Source: Lutibacter oceani
Lineage (GTDB): Bacteria > Bacteroidota > Bacteroidia > Flavobacteriales > Flavobacteriaceae
Assembly: GCF_003384935.1 (NCBI RefSeq)
Contig: NZ_QTTQ01000011.1
Location: forward strand, 310,001 to 374,000
Direction of reading: 5' to 3'
Length of the DNA stretch: 64,000 nucleotides
This document shows positions 41,773 to 51,902 of the stretch, piece by piece. The stretch's first letter is position 1, and every line of letters begins with the position of its first letter. The translations under genes and the position numbers were made by a program. The notes beneath the pieces are model-generated. The model was not told the DNA's origin. It was given only the letters and a program-made list of their open reading frames with translations, and searched no databases.

Positions 41773-43962
41773 ATGAGAAAAATACTTATCCTGTTTATAG
41801 CTATAACTTCTTTAGCTACAGCCCAAAAAAAAGATATTAAAATTGAAGAAATTTGGAATGGTTCATTCAGAACTGAACGTATGAATTCACTAAATTCTAT
41901 GAATGGTGATTTTTATACACTTTTGAATTTCAACAACATATTTAAAAATTCAACAATTGACAAGTATAGTTATGCAACTTTAGAAAAAGTTGAAACCATA
42001 GTTGACAGTAAAAATTTAGAGGCTTTAAATTACTTTGAAAGTTATAGTTTTAACAATAATGAAACTAAATTAATTTTAGGAATAGACGCTGAACCAATTT
42101 ACAGACACTCTAGTTTGGGTGTTTATTATGTGTATGATATTGTTTCAAAAAAATTACAATTAATTGACACCGATAAAATTCAAGAACCTACATTTTCTCC
42201 TGATAGTAAAAAAGTAGCATACGCAAAGGGCAACAATATTTTTGTTAAAAATTTAGAAACTAATAGTGTTACTCAAATAACTACAGACGGATTAAAAAAT
42301 AACATAATTAATGGTATTTGTGATTGGGTTTACGAAGAAGAATTTTCTTTTGTTAGAGCTTTTGAATGGAGTGGAGATAGTAAAAATATTGCGTTTTTAA
42401 GATTTGATGAATCTGAAGTTCCAACTTTTTCTATGGATATTGTTGGTTCAGAATTATATCCAAAACAACAAGTGTTTAAATACCCAAAAGCAGGAGAAAA
42501 AAATGCTGTTGTAACATTGCATCTTTACAATATAGAAACTAAATACACTTCAAAAATAAATTTAGGAGATTATGAATATATTCCAAGAATAAAGTGGACA
42601 AATAATTCAAACATTTTATGTGCTACAACTTTAAATCGTCATCAAAATAATTTGAATTTGTATTTTGTAAATGCTTCGGATTTTTCTTCAAAAGTTGTTT
42701 TAAATGAAACTGATAAAGCTTATGTTGACATTAATGATAACTTAACATTTTTAGAAGATAATAGCTTTATATGGACTAGTGAAAAAGATGGATTTAATCA
42801 TATTTATTATTATGATGAAAATGGGAATCTAATAAATCAAGTTACAAGTGGAAATTGGGAAGTAACCAATTTTTATGGTGTAAATGAAAAAACAAAAACT
42901 GTTTATTACCAATCGGTTGAAGATGGATCAATTAATAGAACTATTTATTCCATAAAATTAGATGGAACTGACAAAAAACGTTTAACCAATGATTCTGGAA
43001 CAAATAAAGCAGCATTCAGCAAAAATTTAGACTATTTTATTAATACTTTTTCAGATGCAAATACACCTCCAATTTACACACTTCACAATGGGAACGGTGA
43101 ACTTTTAAAGGAAGTTTTAAACAACAATAATCTATCAAAAAAATTAGCCTCCTATAAATTATCAGAAAAAGAATTCTTTACACTTCAAACAAAAAACGGC
43201 GAATTTAATGCCTGGATGATAAAACCTGTAAATTTTGATTCAAATAAAAAATACCCATTATTTATGACTCAGTATTCTGGACCAGGATCACAGTCTGTTA
43301 GTAATAGCTGGAATGGTGCAAATGATTATTGGTATCAACATTTAGCGCAACAAGGCTACATAATAGTTTGTGTTGATGGAAGAGGAACAGGATTTAAAGG
43401 TGCGGATTTTAAAAAAGTGACTTATAAAGAATTAGGTAAATATGAAGTTTTAGATCAAATTGAAGCCGCTAAAAAATTAGGTGAAAGATCTTATATCGAC
43501 AAAAATGAAATTGGTATTTGGGGATGGAGTTATGGTGGCTTTATGTCTAGCAACTGTTTGTTAAAAGGAAACGATGTTTTTAAAATGGCTATAGCTGTTG
43601 CTCCAGTAACTAGTTGGCGCTTTTACGACAGTGTTTATACAGAACGTTATATGCAAACACCACAAGAAAACCCAAGTGGATATGATGAAAATTCCCCACT
43701 AAACTTTGCTCCTTTATTAAAAGGAAAGTTTTTGCTGGTACACGGTTCTAGTGATGATAATGTACATGTACAGAATACAATGCGTTTAACAAATGAATTA
43801 ATAGCCGCAAATAAACCTTTTGATCAGGCGATTTATCCAGACAGAACTCACGGAATTTATAGAGGAATAAATACGAGATTACATTTATACAATAAAATGA
43901 CTACATTTATCAAAGAAAATTTAAGTAGTAAAAAACAAACAGTAGAATTACTAAATCAATAA
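41773..43962 (+). CDS. Prolyl oligopeptidase family S9 (dipeptidyl peptidase IV-like)
   Basis: A 729-residue secreted peptidase with a signal peptide (about 1-17, ending LATA|QKK). It has an eight-bladed propeller region (about 60-480, DPPIV_N) and a C-terminal alpha/beta-hydrolase domain. The triad is visible: Ser586 in GWSYGG, the Asp pair at 661-662 in SSDDNVHVQ, and His693 in DRTHGI. The propeller contains WVYEEEFSFVRAFEWS, whose double Glu binds the substrate N-terminus in DPP IV. It probably removes X-Pro dipeptides in the periplasm or at the surface. The three peptide transporters immediately downstream would import the products. Confidence 0.94.
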   Translation: MRKILILFIAITSLATAQKKDIKIEEIWNGSFRTERMNSLNSMNGDFYTLLNFNNIFKNSTIDKYSYATLEKVETIVDSKNLEALNYFESYSFNNNETKLILGIDAEPIYRHSSLGVYYVYDIVSKKLQLIDTDKIQEPTFSPDSKKVAYAKGNNIFVKNLETNSVTQITTDGLKNNIINGICDWVYEEEFSFVRAFEWSGDSKNIAFLRFDESEVPTFSMDIVGSELYPKQQVFKYPKAGEKNAVVTLHLYNIETKYTSKINLGDYEYIPRIKWTNNSNILCATTLNRHQNNLNLYFVNASDFSSKVVLNETDKAYVDINDNLTFLEDNSFIWTSEKDGFNHIYYYDENGNLINQVTSGNWEVTNFYGVNEKTKTVYYQSVEDGSINRTIYSIKLDGTDKKRLTNDSGTNKAAFSKNLDYFINTFSDANTPPIYTLHNGNGELLKEVLNNNNLSKKLASYKLSEKEFFTLQTKNGEFNAWMIKPVNFDSNKKYPLFMTQYSGPGSQSVSNSWNGANDYWYQHLAQQGYIIVCVDGRGTGFKGADFKKVTYKELGKYEVLDQIEAAKKLGERSYIDKNEIGIWGWSYGGFMSSNCLLKGNDVFKMAIAVAPVTSWRFYDSVYTERYMQTPQENPSGYDENSPLNFAPLLKGKFLLVHGSSDDNVHVQNTMRLTNELIAANKPFDQAIYPDRTHGIYRGINTRLHLYNKMTTFIKENLSSKKQTVELLNQ

Positions 43963-44007
43963 ATAACTTTCTATAAACAAAAAAATATAATTTAAATAAA
44001 ATAAAAC

Positions 44008-45501
44008 ATGACTGACAAAACTATAAAAAAAGGACATCCTAAGGCGTTATATACGCTATTTGCTACTGAAATGTGGGAACGATTTAGTTACTATGGAATG
44101 CGTGCGTTACTTACTTTATATCTTACTGCTGAATTAGCGAATGGAGGTTTTGGATTAAACAGAGAAGAATCCTTAGCCATTTATGCAATTTTCACCGGTT
44201 TAGTTTATCTGACTCCTATTCTTGGTGGTTGGGTTGCCGATAATTTTTTAGGCAAACGAAAAACGGTTTATATTGGTGGATTGGTTATGGCGGTAGGGCA
44301 GTTTTTACTTGCTTCTAGTGCATTTATGGCACATTCTTTAGATCCAGTAACTCGTTTATTTGTTTTTAATTTAGGTTTAGGTGTACTTATTATTGGAAAT
44401 GGCTTTTTTAAACCTAATATTTCAACTATTGTAGGAGATTTTTATGATGATAACGATCCAAGAAAAGATTCAGCATTTAATATTTTCTACATGGGTATTA
44501 ACCTTGGTGCTATTTTAGGTCCATTTATTGCTGGTGCATTAGGAGAAAACGTATCTTGGGGATGGGGTTATTTTGCTGCTGGAGTTGGTATGATAGTAGG
44601 TGTTCTTTGGATGAAATCTAGAGAAAGTTCATTAGAACAAAAAGGACTTCCACCAAATTCACCTGACAATAAATTTGTTTTAGACAGTAAAGATTGGCGT
44701 GATATTTTTGTATATGCAATTGGATTAATTGTTGCTACTTTTATAGTTGTATTTCTTTGGAGAATGCTACCAGATAATGTAACTAGTATAATTACTTATA
44801 TTGGTTTTGCAGTTGGAATTATTGGCTTAGGTTATGTCATTTTTAAAGGAACTAATGGTTCTGCTGAATGGAGCCGTATGATTGTAATTTTGGTACTTGC
44901 ATTTTTTAATATTGCTTTTTGGGCCGGCTTTGAACAAGCAGGAGGAACTATGAATTTATTTGCAAAAGAAAACACTGACAGGCTTCTTTTTGGCTGGGAT
45001 GTACCTGCAACCTGGTTCCAAAATATAAATCCTATTGCTATTTTAATTTTCGCTCCAATATTTTCAGTAATGTGGTTAAAACTAGATGCAATGAAATTTA
45101 ACCCAAGAACACCTATTAAATTTGCAATTGGTTTGTTTTTAGGTGCTTTTGCATTTTGGATTATGACACAGGCAAGTAATGCAGCTGATGGTGGAAACTT
45201 AGTTTCACCTTGGTGGTTAGTAGTTGTTTATGTTGTATTAACATTAGGAGAATTGATGCTTTCACCAATAGGTCTTTCAATGATAACAAAACTAGCTCCA
45301 AAAAAATTAGTTTCAGTTGTCATGGGATTATGGATGGCAAGTTTTGCAGCAGGTAACTATTTAGCAGGGATGTTAGAAAGTATTTTACACAAATATGATT
45401 TTGACCTTTATCCATTTATTACAATGTTAATGTTAGGTTCTGGTATTTGTTTAGTTGTTTTATCTCCTTTCTTAAATAAAGCAATGAAAGGAATTCACTA
45501 A
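44008..45501 (+). CDS. POT family proton-dependent peptide transporter 1
   Basis: A 497-residue MFS-type transporter with 12-14 helices. The POT signature FATEMWERFSYYGMRALL (ExxERFxYY) stands near residues 13-30 and GNGFFKPNIST near 130. EQAGGTMNLFAKENT in the TM7-TM8 region is the second conserved segment. It lies 45 bases after the peptidase gene and imports di- and tripeptides by proton symport. A strong terminator follows its stop. Confidence 0.95.
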   Translation: MTDKTIKKGHPKALYTLFATEMWERFSYYGMRALLTLYLTAELANGGFGLNREESLAIYAIFTGLVYLTPILGGWVADNFLGKRKTVYIGGLVMAVGQFLLASSAFMAHSLDPVTRLFVFNLGLGVLIIGNGFFKPNISTIVGDFYDDNDPRKDSAFNIFYMGINLGAILGPFIAGALGENVSWGWGYFAAGVGMIVGVLWMKSRESSLEQKGLPPNSPDNKFVLDSKDWRDIFVYAIGLIVATFIVVFLWRMLPDNVTSIITYIGFAVGIIGLGYVIFKGTNGSAEWSRMIVILVLAFFNIAFWAGFEQAGGTMNLFAKENTDRLLFGWDVPATWFQNINPIAILIFAPIFSVMWLKLDAMKFNPRTPIKFAIGLFLGAFAFWIMTQASNAADGGNLVSPWWLVVVYVVLTLGELMLSPIGLSMITKLAPKKLVSVVMGLWMASFAAGNYLAGMLESILHKYDFDLYPFITMLMLGSGICLVVLSPFLNKAMKGIH

Positions 45502-45533
45502 AATATGAAAACAATCTATTAAAAATAATATTC

Positions 45534-45570
45534 AAAAAAAGCTCAAGTATTTTCGTACTTGAGCTTTTTT
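45534..45570 (+). terminator. Intrinsic terminator after the first POT gene
   Basis: Stem AAAAAAGCTCAAGTA / TACTTGAGCTTTTTT with a TTTTCG loop, 33 bases past the stop. It lies just before the second POT gene and covers a TTG that would otherwise be an earlier start for it. Confidence 0.9.
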
Positions 45571-45588
45571 ATTCTAAAAACTAAACTA

Positions 45589-47070
45589 ATGAGTACAAAA
45601 AATAAATCTTTTTTTGAAGTAATGAAGTCTTATAACAAGAACTTCTGGGTTGCAAGTGCAATGGAATTATTTGAACGTTGGGCTTGGTATGGACTTTTTG
45701 CAGTATTAGCCTTATACCTAACTGGATCTACGGATGAAGGTGGTCTGGGTTTTACACATACAGAAAAAGGACAAATAATGGGTATTGTAACAGCAATTTT
45801 ATACTTACTCCCAATGATTACAGGTGTAATTGCTGATAAAATTGGATACAAACTTTCATTAATAATAGCATACGTATTATTAATTACCGGCTATTATTTT
45901 ATGGGAGAAGTTTCAAGCTATACATCTGTATTTTTAGTTTTTTTATGGGTTGCTGTTGGAGCCGCAATGTTTAAACCAGTTGCTTCTGCAATTATCACTA
46001 AAAACACTGACAAATCAAATTCAACTTTAGGTTTTGGTATTTTTTATATGATGGTAAATATAGGAGGTTTTATTGGTCCAGCATTTTCATCAACATTAAG
46101 AACACAATATGGCTGGAAAATTGTTTTTCTTCAAGCTGCAATTGTAATAGGAATTAACTTATTAATTTTAATATTCTTTTATAAAGAAGCCGATAGGGTT
46201 AAAAAAGAAGAATCTATTGCTGATGCCATATCAAGTTCCATAAGAAATATTTGGGAAGCTGTAAAAGACAGCCGCCTATCTGTTTTACTTGTAATTATGG
46301 TAGGTTTTTGGACTATGTTTAATCAATTATTTTATACACTTCCTACTTTTATTGAAGATTGGGTAAACACAAAAGCATTGCATGATTCAATAGCTCAAGT
46401 TTCTCCTTGGTTAGCAAGTTTTATGAGTGGTGGTGGGAATTCTATAAACCCAGAAATGCTTATAAATTTAGATGCTGGTTCAATTATATTATTCCAATTA
46501 ATTGTTTCATATTTTGTATTAAAAATGCGTCATGTTAGTGCAATGATTACAGGATTTATTATTGCTTCAATTGGTATTGGTATTACATTTTATACAGGAA
46601 ACGGCCTATATACTATTTTAGGAATTATGATTTTTGCAATTGGTGAAATGATGACAAATCCAACTTTCTCTTCATTTATAGCTTTAATTTCCCCTAAAGG
46701 AAAAGAAGCATTATATATGGGTACTTATTTTTTACCTATATTTTTAGGTAATTTTTTAACAACATTTGTTTCTGGTAATTTATACCAAGCTTGGTCAGAC
46801 AAATTAAGTTTGCTTCAAACAGAAATGGGTAATCGGGGCTTGGAAATGCCTGAAGTAACAAAAGAATTTACTAAAAACGATTATTTTGCTTTAGCCTCTG
46901 AAAAATTGGAAATGACACAAACTCAAATGACCCAATTAATTTGGGATACATATAACCCAAATAAAATTTGGTATGTAATTGTTGCAATTGGTGTTGTTAC
47001 AATTTTAGCTTTAACAATTTATGACAGGGTTGTAATTAGACCTAAGGAAGCTGCTGAAAAAGTGGCTTAA
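45589..47070 (+). CDS. POT/MFS peptide transporter 2 (divergent signature)
   Basis: A 493-residue membrane protein of the POT family with about 12-14 helices. The signature is altered: SAMELFERWAWYGLFAVLALYL has ExxERW in place of ExxERF. The FKPVASAIITKN segment stands where FKPNxS is usual. The TM7 region has GFWTMFNQLFYTLP instead of the FEQAGGS-type motif. It may therefore carry a different substrate or use different coupling. The ATG at 45589 (MSTKNKSFFEV) is chosen because the earlier TTG lies within the terminator. It has 18 bases to the next POT gene. Confidence 0.88.
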   Translation: MSTKNKSFFEVMKSYNKNFWVASAMELFERWAWYGLFAVLALYLTGSTDEGGLGFTHTEKGQIMGIVTAILYLLPMITGVIADKIGYKLSLIIAYVLLITGYYFMGEVSSYTSVFLVFLWVAVGAAMFKPVASAIITKNTDKSNSTLGFGIFYMMVNIGGFIGPAFSSTLRTQYGWKIVFLQAAIVIGINLLILIFFYKEADRVKKEESIADAISSSIRNIWEAVKDSRLSVLLVIMVGFWTMFNQLFYTLPTFIEDWVNTKALHDSIAQVSPWLASFMSGGGNSINPEMLINLDAGSIILFQLIVSYFVLKMRHVSAMITGFIIASIGIGITFYTGNGLYTILGIMIFAIGEMMTNPTFSSFIALISPKGKEALYMGTYFLPIFLGNFLTTFVSGNLYQAWSDKLSLLQTEMGNRGLEMPEVTKEFTKNDYFALASEKLEMTQTQMTQLIWDTYNPNKIWYVIVAIGVVTILALTIYDRVVIRPKEAAEKVA

Positions 47071-47088
47071 TTCAAAATATTTTCATTT

Positions 47089-49119
47089 ATGAACAAATCT
47101 TCAAACGAATTTTTCAAAACTCAAGTATTAGGGCATCCAACAGGTCTATTTGTACTATTTTTTACTGAAATGTGGGAACGTTTTTCATTTTATGGAATGC
47201 GTGCTTTATTGGTTTTATTTTTAGTAAGTGCATTAGGAATTGGTGGCTGGGATTGGCCTAGAGAAAACGCTTTAGCATTATACGGAACCTATTTGGCATT
47301 GCTGTATTTAACACCAATAATTGGAGGTACTTTGGCCGATAAATATTTAGGAAATAGAAATGCAATTATTATTGGAGCATTAATTATGACGCTTGGACAC
47401 GCAAGTATGGCTGTGGAATCTAATCCGTTTTTCTTGTATTTAGGCTTAGGGTTATTAGTTATTGGAACTGGTTTTTTTAAACCAAATATGACTTCCTTTA
47501 TTTCAATTCTTTATAAAGATTTTCCTGAGAAAAAAGATGGTGCATACACAATATTTTATATGGGTGTAAATGCTGGAGCTTTTTTAGGAATTATGCTTTG
47601 CGGTTACTTAGGTGAAATACTCGGTTGGAGTTGGGGATTCGGATTGGCTGGTATTTTTATGTTGTTGGGTTTATTGCAATTTTTATTTGCGCAAGGTATT
47701 TTTGGAGAAGTTGGTAAAAAGCCAAATAAGATAGATAAAACTATTGAAACTGATGATCATACAGAAATTGAAGATAAATTAAATCCGTTTACAATTATTG
47801 ATAAAATATTAATAATAATTGTTGCAATTGCAGGTTTAACTTGGGTAATAAATGATCCCTTATCAAAAATTGGGGATTTTAACTTATTAAGTTTTGGTGG
47901 TTCAGATTTTTCAAATACTACTATCATAATTACGTTAATTCTATTTGTGTTTTTATTAGGTTCAAGGATAATTAGGTATAGTAGCATTACCAGAGATAAA
48001 ATGATTGCTGTTGTTATATTTGCCTTTTTCATAATATTCTTTTGGGCTTCATTTGAACAAGCCGGTGGTTCTATGAGTATTTTTGCAAAAGACTATACAA
48101 ATAGAGTGTTATCAGGTAATTCCGCATTAATTTTTAATATTGTTGATATTATTATTACAGTTGTTCCAATAGCAATTATAACTTATGTATTGTTTTTACT
48201 GTTTAAACAAACCTATAAAAAATACATTATTTCAAATTTAATTTTAGGATTTAGTTTTGTACTGATTTGGGTTATTGTTGTATGGAAGATATACAATAAC
48301 TTCAATACTTACTCGTATGAAATCTCTTATAAAACTTATCAAATAACTGAAACTAATACTACTGGAGATAAAGTTGTAAAAGATTTTGCTATTACGGCCG
48401 AAACTGTTATTCCTGAAAACGCGCAATTAATAGATAATTTAACAGTGATAAGATCTTCAAATGATTTTGTAAAAAATGATAAAATTTCTATTATTGATTT
48501 GGATAAAAAAGGAACAAATTTTAAATATTTATCTGATGAACAAGCCGAATTAATCAGCACAAATATTTCGGCAACAATTATAAGAAAAAAAGAAAATGAA
48601 ATTCAAATTCCGGCAACGTGGTTTTTAATTTTAAATTCATTATTTATAATTGCATTTGCGCCTTTATTTTCAAAATGGTGGGAAAGTAAATACAATCCAA
48701 AACCAGCAAACAAATACGCAATCGGATTGTTTTTCTTGGGTATTGGTTTTGCATTTTTAGCTTACGGAGCATCAGGAATTCCACAAGGGGCAAAAACGGC
48801 TTCAGTAAGCATTATTTGGCTAATTCTTGCTTATTTATTTCATACGTTGGGTGAATTATGTGTGTCGCCTGTTGGTTTATCATATGTTAGTAAATTAGTA
48901 CCTCCACGTATGATTGCCTTTATGTTTGGTGTATGGTATTTAGCCTTGGCAATTGGAAACAAAACATCGGGTAAATTAGGATCAATGATTGATGATATCA
49001 CTACAAAATATGATATCTCAACCTTCTTTTTAATATTTACATTTGTACCAATTATTATTGGTATTATTGCAATTCTATTAAACCCTGTTTTAAAAAAATT
49101 AATGCACGGAGTAAAATAA
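47089..49119 (+). CDS. POT family peptide transporter 3 with large insertion
   Basis: A 676-residue protein, about 170 longer than usual. The N-terminal signature FFTEMWERFSFYGMRALL and FFKPNMTSF are canonical, as is SFEQAGGSMSIFAKDYT. Between that segment and IPATWFLILNSLFIIAFAP lies an insertion with two extra hydrophobic segments (about 350-372 and 380-402) and a soluble polar domain of about 95 residues (405-505). In POT proteins this loop between TM7 and TM8 faces the periplasm, so the inserted domain probably does as well. It is the third transporter in the cluster with the DPP IV-like peptidase. Confidence 0.92.
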   Translation: MNKSSNEFFKTQVLGHPTGLFVLFFTEMWERFSFYGMRALLVLFLVSALGIGGWDWPRENALALYGTYLALLYLTPIIGGTLADKYLGNRNAIIIGALIMTLGHASMAVESNPFFLYLGLGLLVIGTGFFKPNMTSFISILYKDFPEKKDGAYTIFYMGVNAGAFLGIMLCGYLGEILGWSWGFGLAGIFMLLGLLQFLFAQGIFGEVGKKPNKIDKTIETDDHTEIEDKLNPFTIIDKILIIIVAIAGLTWVINDPLSKIGDFNLLSFGGSDFSNTTIIITLILFVFLLGSRIIRYSSITRDKMIAVVIFAFFIIFFWASFEQAGGSMSIFAKDYTNRVLSGNSALIFNIVDIIITVVPIAIITYVLFLLFKQTYKKYIISNLILGFSFVLIWVIVVWKIYNNFNTYSYEISYKTYQITETNTTGDKVVKDFAITAETVIPENAQLIDNLTVIRSSNDFVKNDKISIIDLDKKGTNFKYLSDEQAELISTNISATIIRKKENEIQIPATWFLILNSLFIIAFAPLFSKWWESKYNPKPANKYAIGLFFLGIGFAFLAYGASGIPQGAKTASVSIIWLILAYLFHTLGELCVSPVGLSYVSKLVPPRMIAFMFGVWYLALAIGNKTSGKLGSMIDDITTKYDISTFFLIFTFVPIIIGIIAILLNPVLKKLMHGVK

Positions 49120-49135
49120 ATTTAAATAAACTTTG

Positions 49136-49143
49136 TAATTTTG
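49136..49143 (+). promoter_or_regulatory. Predicted -7 element of the thioredoxin-like gene
   Basis: TAATTTTG matches TAnnTTTG, 53 bases before the ATG at 49196. It suggests the gene has its own transcript, separate from the POT genes. Confidence 0.45.
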
Positions 49144-49195
49144 GCAACGTTTTTGCGTCAAAAAAAAAGTACAAACTAAAAATTATAGCATAAAA

Positions 49196-49735
49196 ATGAA
49201 GAAATTATTAATAGTAACCATTACCTTATTTAGCATTTCATTATCTGCCCAAAAAATTAATTGGATGAGTTTTGAAGAGGCTGTTGAAGCTCAAAAAGTG
49301 ACTCCAAAAAAGATATTTGTTGATGCATATACCGTTTGGTGTGGACCTTGTAAAATGCTGGATAAAAATACTTTTCAGAATAAAGATGTAGCAGCATATG
49401 TAAATGAAAATTATTATGCTGTAAAATTTAATGCAGAAGGAAACGAAACCATAAATTTTAAGGGTACTACATATACAAATCCAAATTTTGATCCTAATAA
49501 ATCTGGTAGAAATAGCTCTCATCAATTATCAGGTTATTTTGGTATTAGAGCTTATCCAACTTTATTATTTTTAGATGAAGAAACAAATTTTATTACACCA
49601 TTACCAGGTTATAAAACACCGAAACAATTAGAGCTCTATTTAAAATTATTTAAAACTGATGCTTATAAGACATTAACTGAGCAAGGTGATTGGGAAAATT
49701 ATCAAGCTAATTTCACATACGAATTTAAAGAGTAA
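49196..49735 (+). CDS. Secreted thioredoxin-like protein
   Basis: A 179-residue protein with a signal peptide (about 1-18, ending LSA|QKI). It has one thioredoxin fold with the redox motif WCGPCK (Cys49 and Cys52 by count) in VDAYTVWCGPCKMLDKNTF, a cis-Pro region IRAYPTLLFLDEE, and an insertion near 75-105 rich in Asn. It is likely a periplasmic disulfide reductase or DsbD-type C-terminal homologue. Its terminator lies in the 3' end of the convergent comEC gene. Confidence 0.9.
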   Translation: MKKLLIVTITLFSISLSAQKINWMSFEEAVEAQKVTPKKIFVDAYTVWCGPCKMLDKNTFQNKDVAAYVNENYYAVKFNAEGNETINFKGTTYTNPNFDPNKSGRNSSHQLSGYFGIRAYPTLLFLDEETNFITPLPGYKTPKQLELYLKLFKTDAYKTLTEQGDWENYQANFTYEFKE

Positions 49736-49740
49736 CTAAT

Positions 49741-51783
49741 TTATTCTTTTAATATAAAAGCTCCTTTTTGCACGCTATTGTAAAAAGGAGTTTTATTTTT
49801 TATACACGTATTTTCCCAGTTTTTAATATAACTATTGTAATTCGAGCCATCTGAAATTACAAGTTTTGGCTGTTGTAATTTTAACAACCGTTCTAAATTT
49901 ATTTTTGGAGAATTTTGTAATACAATAATTGAAGGTTTACTGTTTTTAAAATTATAAATACCTAAACTATCAATTAACAAAATAGTTTCATTCTTAAACT
50001 TAAATAAATTTTTAGGCTTTTCAGATTTAATCACATTCCTTAAACCCGTTCCTAATAAATAAGCTTGAATACTATATAAATTTTTTATTGAATCCTTTTT
50101 TGAATAAACAGTTACATCACTTCCATATTTAGTAGCTAATACGGAAGATTTATTTTCATTAAAAACAATAAACTCATTAGTAGATTGTCTATTTCTCTTT
50201 TCAAAAATTATAATTGCTTGAATTGCAATAAAAGCTACCAAAACAAACACTAAACGTAAATAATTTTTCTTTTCAGTCCATTTAAATAAAAATAAAATCA
50301 ATAAATAAAACCCTATCATTAAAGCAAATGACAACGAAACGTCCTTAATTATAAAATAATGCTGGCTAGCAATCCATTCAACAAAATTGTTCATTAACGT
50401 TATTAAATACTTAAATATATCAGCTAAAAACTGGGGTAAAACTCCAATAAGTGAAAATGCAATTACCACAATTCCAAAGATTAAAATAAATCCTAAAAAA
50501 GGAATTATTACCAAGTTAGAAATAAAAAATAAACCTGGAAATTGATGAAAATAAAAAATACTTAAAGGTAAAACTCCAATTTGTGCTGCAATTGATACTG
50601 TAAAAAGTTGCCATATTTTTCGAAGCAACCAAAAATTTGGAGTATATAAACTATTTATTTTTGGTTGAATCCATACAATTGAAAACACCGCTAAATAACT
50701 CAATTGAAAACCAACTTCAAACAAATAAAATGGATTAAATAATACTAAAAAAAACATTGAAATTACCAATGTATTGTAAATATTTGAAGGCTTATTTAAA
50801 TGTATACCTATTGCAATTGCGGTAAACATAGTAACTGCTCTAACAACTGAAGCCGATAAACCTGCAATAATTGCATAAATCCATAACAAACAAATTATTA
50901 TAATACTAGCAATAAATTTTCCGTTCTTAAAATTGTGTAAAGGCTTAAATAAAAAGGTAAGTATTAATAAAATAATTCCAACATGTAAACCTGAAACAGC
51001 TAAAATATGAATAGCTCCTGCATCTGAATAGTCTTCAATTAAATCAACAGAAATGGTTTGTCTTTGCCCTAATAATAATGCATTTATAACTGCTAATTCA
51101 TTATTCTTAAATCCATAATTTATTAATGATTTATTTATTTTTTCTCTAAATTTTGCTGCAATACCTTTAATTGAAAATACAGACCGTGGCAGTTTTAATA
51201 TTTGATTGCTTTTAACATATACCTGATGGTGAATTTGTTGATTTTGTAAATATTTTTTGTAGTTAAAAGTATATGGGTTCAAAGGTTCATTTATTTCAAA
51301 AAATGAAGTCTCAACAAGCAATAAATCATCAACTTTCAATGTCTTATTAAGGCTGTCTTTTTTAAAATTAACAAGTATTTTTCCAATACTTTTTTCACCT
51401 TCAACCTGAACAACGGAAGCTTCATATTTACTATAAAAAGCATTTGATTTCAAAACTTTTTGAACGGAAAAAGTAATCGTTAAACCTGTTTTAATTTGAA
51501 ATATTGATGCATTTGAATAATGCTGTTCCTTATTAATTTCATTTTTATAAGTAATTGCAGCAATACCAATAAAAAAAGTGGTTAAAAAAGCTACTAAAAC
51601 ATAAAAAACAGTTGATTTAAATAGCTTATTTGAATAAAGATAAACAGCTATAAAAACAATTGTTAATACAACAGAAATTTGAGCCAAATGAATTGGATCA
51701 ATAGCATAATAATTACCAACTAAAACACCAACAATTAAAAAGAAAGTAAGTTGAATAGGTACAAACTTTAAAAACTTTATCAT
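49741..51783 (-). CDS. comEC: ComEC/Rec2-family DNA uptake channel protein
   Basis: A 680-residue membrane protein. DUF4131-like helices and an OB-like part (about 1-190) precede the Competence domain (about 215-500), with the signature HILAVSGLHVGIILLIL and VVRAVTMFTAIAIG. The C-terminal 165 residues occupy the place of the metallo-beta-lactamase domain, but no HxHxDH metal motif is present. Only an end segment PKLVISDGSNYNSYIKNW resembles the family. The channel would carry single-stranded DNA across the inner membrane in natural transformation. Loss of the nuclease motif is known in many Bacteroidota ComEC proteins, so a separate nuclease may be used. Confidence 0.9.
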   Translation of the reverse strand: MIKFLKFVPIQLTFFLIVGVLVGNYYAIDPIHLAQISVVLTIVFIAVYLYSNKLFKSTVFYVLVAFLTTFFIGIAAITYKNEINKEQHYSNASIFQIKTGLTITFSVQKVLKSNAFYSKYEASVVQVEGEKSIGKILVNFKKDSLNKTLKVDDLLLVETSFFEINEPLNPYTFNYKKYLQNQQIHHQVYVKSNQILKLPRSVFSIKGIAAKFREKINKSLINYGFKNNELAVINALLLGQRQTISVDLIEDYSDAGAIHILAVSGLHVGIILLILTFLFKPLHNFKNGKFIASIIIICLLWIYAIIAGLSASVVRAVTMFTAIAIGIHLNKPSNIYNTLVISMFFLVLFNPFYLFEVGFQLSYLAVFSIVWIQPKINSLYTPNFWLLRKIWQLFTVSIAAQIGVLPLSIFYFHQFPGLFFISNLVIIPFLGFILIFGIVVIAFSLIGVLPQFLADIFKYLITLMNNFVEWIASQHYFIIKDVSLSFALMIGFYLLILFLFKWTEKKNYLRLVFVLVAFIAIQAIIIFEKRNRQSTNEFIVFNENKSSVLATKYGSDVTVYSKKDSIKNLYSIQAYLLGTGLRNVIKSEKPKNLFKFKNETILLIDSLGIYNFKNSKPSIIVLQNSPKINLERLLKLQQPKLVISDGSNYNSYIKNWENTCIKNKTPFYNSVQKGAFILKE
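49757..49800 (+). terminator. Terminator of the thioredoxin-like gene, inside comEC
   Basis: Stem CTCCTTTTT (49761-49769) / AAAAAGGAG (49782-49790), extended by A/T pairs, with a 12-base loop and a following T-run on the plus strand. It lies entirely in the final codons of comEC on the other strand. Confidence 0.8.
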
Positions 51784-51902
51784 AGCACTATAAAACTACA
51801 AAAAATAATTAAACCTGATTTTATCTAAATCATTTTTAAAAATTGCAACAATTGTTACATAGCATAATGATTAATGTCATAAACAACAGTAGTTATATAG
51901 TC

